Position numbers and translations under genes: made by a program | Source: an uncultured Collinsella sp. | GTDB lineage: Bacteria; Actinomycetota; Coriobacteriia; Coriobacteriales; Coriobacteriaceae | DNA length: 19,487 nt | NCBI GenBank assembly: GCA_900544225.1 | Contig: UQUD01000036.1 | Span: 1 to 19,487, forward strand | Reading direction: 5' to 3' | The notes under the pieces: model-generated | Told to the model about the DNA's origin: nothing | Database searches by the model: none | The model's input: only the letters and a program-made list of their open reading frames with translations | Part shown: one piece after another, positions 15,607-19,487 of the stretch | Position numbering within the stretch: position 1 is the first letter of the stretch | How the letters are laid out: each line of letters starts with the position of its first letter

Positions 15607-15670
15607 TCGGGACGGGTGCACTCACGGCCCCCTTGCTCGCGTATTTCCCGTTCGTTTCGCGCCCGTTGCC

Positions 15671-15702
15671 GCGCCGTTTCCAAGATTGCGGCACCGTTTC
15701 CA
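15671..15702. promoter_or_regulatory. Twin GC(G/A)CCGTTTCCA direct repeats upstream of the ammonium transporter
   Basis: The 12-mer occurs at 15671-15682 and 15691-15702, exactly 20 bases apart (two helical turns), with related TTTCCCGTTCGTTTC just upstream. The position, about 100 bases before the amt start, fits an activator or repressor site for nitrogen control. The regulator is unknown. Confidence 0.4.
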
Positions 15703-15804
15703 TTCGACAACGCAGCGTTTAACAACGCCGTATCTGGTCTACACCAGTTGCCCCTCGGCCGCATTATGGGCGCCGACAACGTTCATGCGACCAAGGGGGA
15801 GCGA

Positions 15805-17082
15805 ATGTACGATACGGGATCGACAACGTTTATGCTCATCTGCACCATGCTCGTATTCTTAATGACACCGGGTCTGGCGTTTTTCTATGGCGGCCTGTCC
15901 AGGCGCAAAAATGTCATCAACACCATGCTTATGTGCTTTGGCGCCATTGGCCTGGTCGGTGTGTTGTGGATTGTTGCCGGCTGGTCGCTGGCCTACGGCG
16001 GCGACGGTTCCAGCCCGTTTATTGGAGGCCTTGACCAGCTGCTGTGCTTGCCGGTGCTCAACCAGGTGCTGCAGGCGGCCGAGGGCAATGCTGCGGATGG
16101 TGCCGTCTACCCTCAGATCATCAACATCGCCTTCCAGATGGCGTTTGCCATGATCACCGCCGCTATCGTCACGGGCAGCCTGGCAGGCCGCGTTAAGTTT
16201 GGTGCCATAGCGGCCTTCCTGAGCATTTGGCTGCTTGTGGTCTATGCGCCGCTCGCCCACATGGTTTGGGGCGGCGATGGCTCCTTTATCGGCGACATCA
16301 TCGGCGCGCTCGACTTTGCCGGCGGCGACGTGGTACACATTTCGTCCGGTCTGACGGGCCTGATTCTCTGCTTAATGCTCGGCCGTCGTCGCGGCTTTGG
16401 CATGGTGAGCTACCGTCCGCATAACGTTCCGTTTGTGGCGCTGGGCGCCGGGCTGCTTTGGTTTGGCTGGTTTGGCTTTAACGGCGGCAGCGAGTTTAAG
16501 GCCGACGCCGTGGCGGCGCTTGCCATCCTCAACACCGTGACGGCCAGCGCGGCGGGCATGGTCTCGTGGCTTGCCGTCGAGCGCGTGCACACCGGTCGCC
16601 CCACGCTGGTGGGTGCCAGCACCGGTCTGGTTGCGGGCCTTGTGGTGGTCACGCCGGGCGCGGGCTTTGTCGAGCCGTGGGCAGCGCTGGTCATGGGCCT
16701 GATCGTATCGCCCGTCTGTTACCTGGCTATCAGTCAGCTTAAGACCAAGTTCGGATACGACGACGCGCTCGACGCGTTTGGCTGCCACGGCATTGGCGGC
16801 ATCTTGGGTGGTGTGCTCACGGGCTTGTTTTGCGTGCCGGAGCTCTCGTGGACCGGTAAGGGCGGCCTGCTCTACACGGGCGATGTGTCGCTGCTCATCT
16901 CGCAGATCTTGGGCATTGTGGTGACGGTCGCTATTGTGTTGGTGCTCGATTTGGTGATCGCCGCGGTGGTCAAGGCGCTGTTCCATGGCAGCCTGCGTGT
17001 GGACGAGGCCGACGAGGCACTGGGCTTGGATGCGAGTCAGCACGGCGAGAGCGCGTATCCCTCCTTCTCGGGACTCGATTAG
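15805..17082 (+). CDS. amt: Ammonium transporter (Amt/MEP/Rh family)
   Basis: 425 residues, about eleven helices. Family signatures: FYGGLSRRKNVINTMLMC (27-44), the pore histidine pair His178 (GGDVVHISSG) and His328 (AFGCHGIGG), AHMVWGG (151-157) and FGWFGFNGGS (220-229). It conducts ammonium/ammonia through the cytoplasmic membrane as a trimer. ATG 15805 is chosen: AAGGGGGAG (15793-15801) precedes it and family homology begins there; the frame is open to 15616, but those 63 codons are Arg/Ser/Pro-rich and cover the promoter region. No signal peptide precedes the first helix. The PII gene follows after 189 bases of repeat sequence, the standard amt-glnK pairing, so PII probably gates this channel. 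Confidence 0.96.
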   Translation: MYDTGSTTFMLICTMLVFLMTPGLAFFYGGLSRRKNVINTMLMCFGAIGLVGVLWIVAGWSLAYGGDGSSPFIGGLDQLLCLPVLNQVLQAAEGNAADGAVYPQIINIAFQMAFAMITAAIVTGSLAGRVKFGAIAAFLSIWLLVVYAPLAHMVWGGDGSFIGDIIGALDFAGGDVVHISSGLTGLILCLMLGRRRGFGMVSYRPHNVPFVALGAGLLWFGWFGFNGGSEFKADAVAALAILNTVTASAAGMVSWLAVERVHTGRPTLVGASTGLVAGLVVVTPGAGFVEPWAALVMGLIVSPVCYLAISQLKTKFGYDDALDAFGCHGIGGILGGVLTGLFCVPELSWTGKGGLLYTGDVSLLISQILGIVVTVAIVLVLDLVIAAVVKALFHGSLRVDEADEALGLDASQHGESAYPSFSGLD

Positions 17083-17228
17083 CAGCTTCCCCAAGCACCG
17101 CACCTTGCCGTTTTAAGTACGCTTCGCTCCTCTTTCACGGCAATCTGCGGCACTTGGGAAACCTGCTAAGACCAGTCAGTTGAACTTTTTGATCTCTGAG
17201 GTTGGTTTGCGGCACTTGGGAAACCTGC
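17082..17228. repeat. 21-bp repeat: long imperfect hairpin plus a solo third arm
   Basis: A 21-bp unit beginning TGCGGCACTTGG and ending AACCTGC occurs identically at 17146-17166 and 17208-17228. An inverted copy with 4 changes lies at 17082-17102, starting on the amt stop codon's last base. Inner TTGCCG (17105-17110) and CGGCAA (17138-17143) extend the pairing, so 17082-17166 can fold as one long stem. The third copy stands alone 41 bases further on. It could separate amt from glnK expression. Confidence 0.75.
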
Positions 17229-17271
17229 GTCTCATGTAAAGGGATACGTTGATTATTGAGAGGAATTCACT

Positions 17272-17610
17272 ATGAAGAAGATTACGGCGATTGTTCGTGC
17301 CGAAAAGCTTGAGGTTCTTAAAGATGCGCTGTTTGCTGCTGATGTTCGTGGTATGACCATCAACCAAGTGCAGGGCTGCGGCGCGCAGCATGGCTGGAAG
17401 GAATACGTGCGCGGCAACGAGTTGCTTGTCAACACGATCCCTAAGGTGCAGTTCACGCTCATTTGTGCCGATGAACATGTCGACGGAATTGTCGAGATTA
17501 TCTGCAATGCTGCTCGCACCGGCGCCGTCGGAGACGGCAAGATTTGGGTTGAGCCGGTCGAGGAGGTTATCCGCATCCGTACCGGCGAACACGGCCCCGC
17601 CGCGGTGTAG
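17272..17610 (+). CDS. glnK: Nitrogen regulatory protein PII (GlnK/GlnB)
   Basis: 112 residues, full length. The family is shown by the N-terminal MKKITAIVRAEKLEVLKDAL, the T-loop start GCG at 35-37 and the B-loop TGAVGDGKIWV (82-92). It senses 2-oxoglutarate and ATP/ADP as a trimer and binds Amt or enzymes. The T-loop is unusual: residue 51, the Tyr that is uridylylated or adenylylated in many bacteria, is Leu (RGNELLV), and Arg38, Lys40 and His42 of the E. coli protein are Ala, His and Trp. Arg47, which plugs the Amt pore in known complexes, is kept. So Amt gating may persist without covalent control at 51. A GAGAGGAA ribosome binding site precedes the ATG. Symbol by linkage to amt. Confidence 0.94.
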   Translation: MKKITAIVRAEKLEVLKDALFAADVRGMTINQVQGCGAQHGWKEYVRGNELLVNTIPKVQFTLICADEHVDGIVEIICNAARTGAVGDGKIWVEPVEEVIRIRTGEHGPAAV

Positions 17611-17625
17611 GACAATCTTTCGCCT

Positions 17626-17669
17626 GACGAGCGCGCTTCTCTTGGGGCGCGCCCGTTCTCGTCTACAAT
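17626..17669 (+). promoter_or_regulatory. Hairpin and candidate promoter between glnK and the HAD gene
   Basis: GACGAG...GCGCGC and GCGCGC...CTCGTC (17626-17663) can form a bulged stem ending glnK. Overlapping it, TTGGGG (17642-17647), a 16-base spacer and TACAAT (17664-17669, 5 of 6) make a plausible promoter for the HAD gene about 23 bases before its ATG. Confidence 0.4.
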
Positions 17670-17691
17670 ATCGTGCAGACGAAGGAGAGGC

Positions 17692-18555
17692 ATGCCCATG
17701 ATCAAGATGTTTGCGAGTGACTTAGACGGAACGCTGCTGAACGCCCTGCATGAGGCGGATGGGACCATCCGCCGTGCCATTCGCGAGCTGACCGAGGCTG
17801 GCCTGCATGTGGTTCCCGCGACCGGACGCTCGACGCTGCCGGTCGGCGAGCATGGCTTTACGGGCCTGGCGCTTGACGCCTGCTGCTCTAACGGCTCCAT
17901 CGTGCGCGACAGTCATGGCGAGGTGCTCAAAACCTGGACCATCGATCCGCAGGTTACCGAGGAGCTGCTCAAGGCATTCCCGGACATTTGCTTTGATTGC
18001 TCCACGCCCGATGGCATGTTCTCGAGCGGTTCGTTTGAGATGCATCAGGCGGGTTTTAAAAAGGACAGCCCCATCAAGCGCATCGTGATGCGCGGCATGC
18101 GCGCGCGTGGCGGGTATCACGAGGAGCAGTATTTCGATCAGTCGATCGGCGACATCCTGCGCCACGATGTGTGTAAGATCAACTGCCGCGTGACCTCGCC
18201 CGAGCTGGAGCGCGACCTTAAGGCATATTTGGCCGAGCGATCGGACCGCGTGGTCAACGCGCCGTTCGATCCAGTGATGTTCGAGATCACGGACGTGGCG
18301 TGCAACAAGGGCGAGAGCGTGGCCTGGCTGGCGGGCTACTACGGTATTGCCGAGGACGAGGTCGCGGTCTATGGCGACGGCGGCAACGATATCGCCATGC
18401 TCAAGCGTTTCCGTCACAGCTACGCGACCAAAAACGCTAGCGATGCGGCTAAAGCCGCCGCGAGCGCAACTATCGGCAGTTGCATGGTCCACGCCGTCCC
18501 CAAGCACATGCTCGCCACCATGCACAAGCAAAACTCCCGCACCGTCATCGAATAA
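17692..18555 (+). CDS. Cof-type HAD-superfamily hydrolase
   Basis: 287 residues. HAD motif I ASDLDGTLLN (Asp10 nucleophile, Asp12 acid/base), motif II in PATGRS (Thr/Ser near 43-47), and motif IV YGDGGNDIAML (Asp229, Asp233). The large C2 cap between about 85 and 195 places it in the Cof (IIB) class, which removes phosphate from sugar phosphates, nucleotides or cofactors; the substrate cannot be told from sequence. AAGGAG at 17682-17687 suits either ATG 17692 (4 bases) or ATG 17698 (10 bases). Probably monocistronic, ending at the palindrome 18555-18585. Magnesium-dependent and cytoplasmic by family. Confidence 0.92.
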   Translation: MPMIKMFASDLDGTLLNALHEADGTIRRAIRELTEAGLHVVPATGRSTLPVGEHGFTGLALDACCSNGSIVRDSHGEVLKTWTIDPQVTEELLKAFPDICFDCSTPDGMFSSGSFEMHQAGFKKDSPIKRIVMRGMRARGGYHEEQYFDQSIGDILRHDVCKINCRVTSPELERDLKAYLAERSDRVVNAPFDPVMFEITDVACNKGESVAWLAGYYGIAEDEVAVYGDGGNDIAMLKRFRHSYATKNASDAAKAAASATIGSCMVHAVPKHMLATMHKQNSRTVIE

Positions 18556-18585
18556 TGTGACAAAGGGACTGCCCCTTCGTCACAT
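18555..18585. repeat. Palindrome ATGTGAC...GTCACAT after the HAD gene
   Basis: Two 15-base arms, 18555-18569 and 18571-18585, match at 13 of 15 paired positions around a single central base; the left arm includes GACAAAGGGAC. It starts at the HAD stop codon, has no T tract, and looks like a dispersed palindromic element which may also act as a terminator. Confidence 0.6.
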
Positions 18586-18612
18586 CCAAAATATTGCCTT
18601 TACGTGTTGATA

Positions 18613-18647
18613 CACACGGTGTGCAATAATACTCGCACTGTGCAATA
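18613..18647. promoter_or_regulatory. Candidate TetR operator region
   Basis: A perfect 11-bp palindrome CACACGGTGTG (18613-18623) and a direct repeat GTGCAATA at 18621-18628 and 18640-18647 (19 bases apart) lie just before the TetR gene. A TTGATA (18607-18612) could be a -35 box. Self-regulation by the TetR protein is the natural guess. Confidence 0.4.
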
Positions 18648-18676
18648 GCGTACAGTCTGAGTAACAAGGAGGACGC

Positions 18677-19387
18677 TTGTCCCAGCTCGAGAAATGTGAT
18701 CGCCGGTCCCTTCGCTCGCAGCGCGCCCTTCGCCAGGCGCTTGCCAGCGAGCTTGCCGAAAGCGGCGACCTTTCGCGCATTAACGTCGCGTCGCTCACCG
18801 AGCGCGCCGGTCTTACGCGTCGAACGTTCTATTCGCACTACCGCGATATCCCCGACTTTATCAGCCAGATCGAGGACGGCCTGCTTGCCGAGATTCGCGA
18901 GCGGGTGGAGCTTATCACCGCAGCTCAATTACCCGATCTTTACCGCAACATCGACGAGCTCGAGCCGGCACCCGGTTCGGTTGAGCTGCTTCGCTATCTT
19001 GCGGCTAATCGCGACCTTATCGGGGCCCTACTGGGCCCGGGCGGCGACCCCGCCTTTATTAAAAAGATCATCGATACCGCACGCGAGGCCGTGGTGCCGC
19101 GTGCACAGACGGGCATCTTGGGCCTGGCACTGGGCACCTTCTTTGACTACTACGTTACCTATGTCGTGAGTGCCGAGGTCGGTCTGATTCAGCGCTGGTT
19201 TGAGCGTGGGCTCACCGAATCGCCCGAGACCATGGCGCGCATTATGACGGTTATCGCCTTTGTGCGCCCCGGCGACCTGTATGGCCAACCCATCGATATC
19301 AACGTGCCGGAATACGGCATGAAGCTATTGAATCTGCAGCTCGAGGACGCGGTCGACACCACCGCAACCGTCGAGTCCAACAACTAA
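18677..19387 (+). CDS. TetR-family transcriptional regulator
   Basis: 236 residues. The N-terminal DNA-binding domain has the helix-turn-helix INVASLTERAGLTRRTFYSHY (35-55), with RTFYSHYRDIPDFI the typical end of TetR HTH regions. The rest is helical and should hold ligand-binding and dimer contacts, in the style of the TetR_C_7-like group in which FFDYYVTYVVSAEVGLIQRWFERG is typical. TTG 18677 is the start: AAGGAGG (18666-18672) sits four bases before it and no ATG or GTG is near. The next gene starts 11 bases after the stop, so the regulator probably controls its own operon through 18613-18647. The ligand is unknown. Confidence 0.9.
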   Translation: MSQLEKCDRRSLRSQRALRQALASELAESGDLSRINVASLTERAGLTRRTFYSHYRDIPDFISQIEDGLLAEIRERVELITAAQLPDLYRNIDELEPAPGSVELLRYLAANRDLIGALLGPGGDPAFIKKIIDTAREAVVPRAQTGILGLALGTFFDYYVTYVVSAEVGLIQRWFERGLTESPETMARIMTVIAFVRPGDLYGQPIDINVPEYGMKLLNLQLEDAVDTTATVESNN

Positions 19388-19398
19388 GAGGAGAGACA

Positions 19399-19487
19399 AT
19401 GAGCAAACTCGTCGAGGGCATCAAGGCCCGCATGGTCGCTGCCGCACGCGAGGCCGCGCCCGCCGTGGTGGACGCCGCGCAGAAGGC
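19399..19487 (+). CDS. Start of an unidentified gene, cut by the window end
   Basis: Only 29 full codons are visible, beginning MSKLVEGIKARMVAAARE, Ala/Val/Lys-rich and likely helical. GAGGAG (19388-19393) gives a proper ribosome binding site, 11 bases after the TetR stop, so it belongs to the TetR operon. No family can be named. TetR-linked targets are often efflux or membrane proteins, but nothing visible supports one choice. Confidence 0.7.
   Translation, partial: MSKLVEGIKARMVAAAREAAPAVVDAAQK

Noticed and set aside
15616..15804. 63-residue N-terminal extension of the ammonium transporter
   Set aside because: The extension is Arg/Ser/Pro-rich, unlike any signal peptide, and a strong ribosome binding site immediately precedes ATG 15805.

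Overview
The window (19.5 kb) looks like a chromosomal segment of a moderately high-GC Gram-positive bacterium, most likely a gut Coriobacteriia member of the Collinsella type. This rests on codon choice, the gene mix (GGDEF/REC/HD-GYP protein, CmpB-family membrane protein, a DXS variant, a short PII protein) and many palindromic repeats between genes. It is an inference from style and content, not a database match. No rRNA, tRNA, CRISPR array, transposase or phage gene was seen.

Layout. (1) 112-2219: a degenerate-GGDEF / receiver / HD-GYP protein followed by a stand-alone HPt protein, a phosphorelay and cyclic-di-GMP module. (2) 2450-5877: an AT-richer accessory block with a DUF2975 membrane protein, an XRE regulator, and an ABC ATPase with two overlapping membrane-protein genes (an exporter resembling antimicrobial-peptide self-protection systems). 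The same 34-bp TATCG-N24-CGATA element lies directly before both transcription units. (3) 10275 down to 5989, minus strand: an amino-acid ABC uptake operon (Tat-type lipoprotein, two permeases, ATPase) ending in a class C26 gamma-glutamyl hydrolase. (4) 10545-11747: an iron-dependent alcohol dehydrogenase, then a regular array of three hairpins facing the convergent DXS-like gene (13818-12037, minus). (5) 14047-15606: an HD-domain protein and a CmpB-family membrane protein. (6) 15805-17610: ammonium transporter and PII protein. (7) 17692-18555: Cof-type HAD phosphatase. (8) 18677-19487: TetR regulator and the first 29 codons of a following gene.

How the parts work together: two nutrient-nitrogen systems (amino-acid uptake with gamma-glutamyl hydrolysis; ammonium uptake with PII) flank central metabolism genes. 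The PII protein has Leu at position 51, where the modifiable Tyr normally sits, but keeps Arg47. The DXS-like enzyme keeps its thiamine-diphosphate features but lacks residues that contact substrate in canonical DXS.

The most unusual material is non-coding: several unrelated palindromic repeat families (2244-2336, 11762-11980, 17082-17228, 18555-18585, 10390-10426), one arranged with strikingly constant 80/81-bp spacing, and the duplicated operator of the XRE/DUF2975/ABC block.
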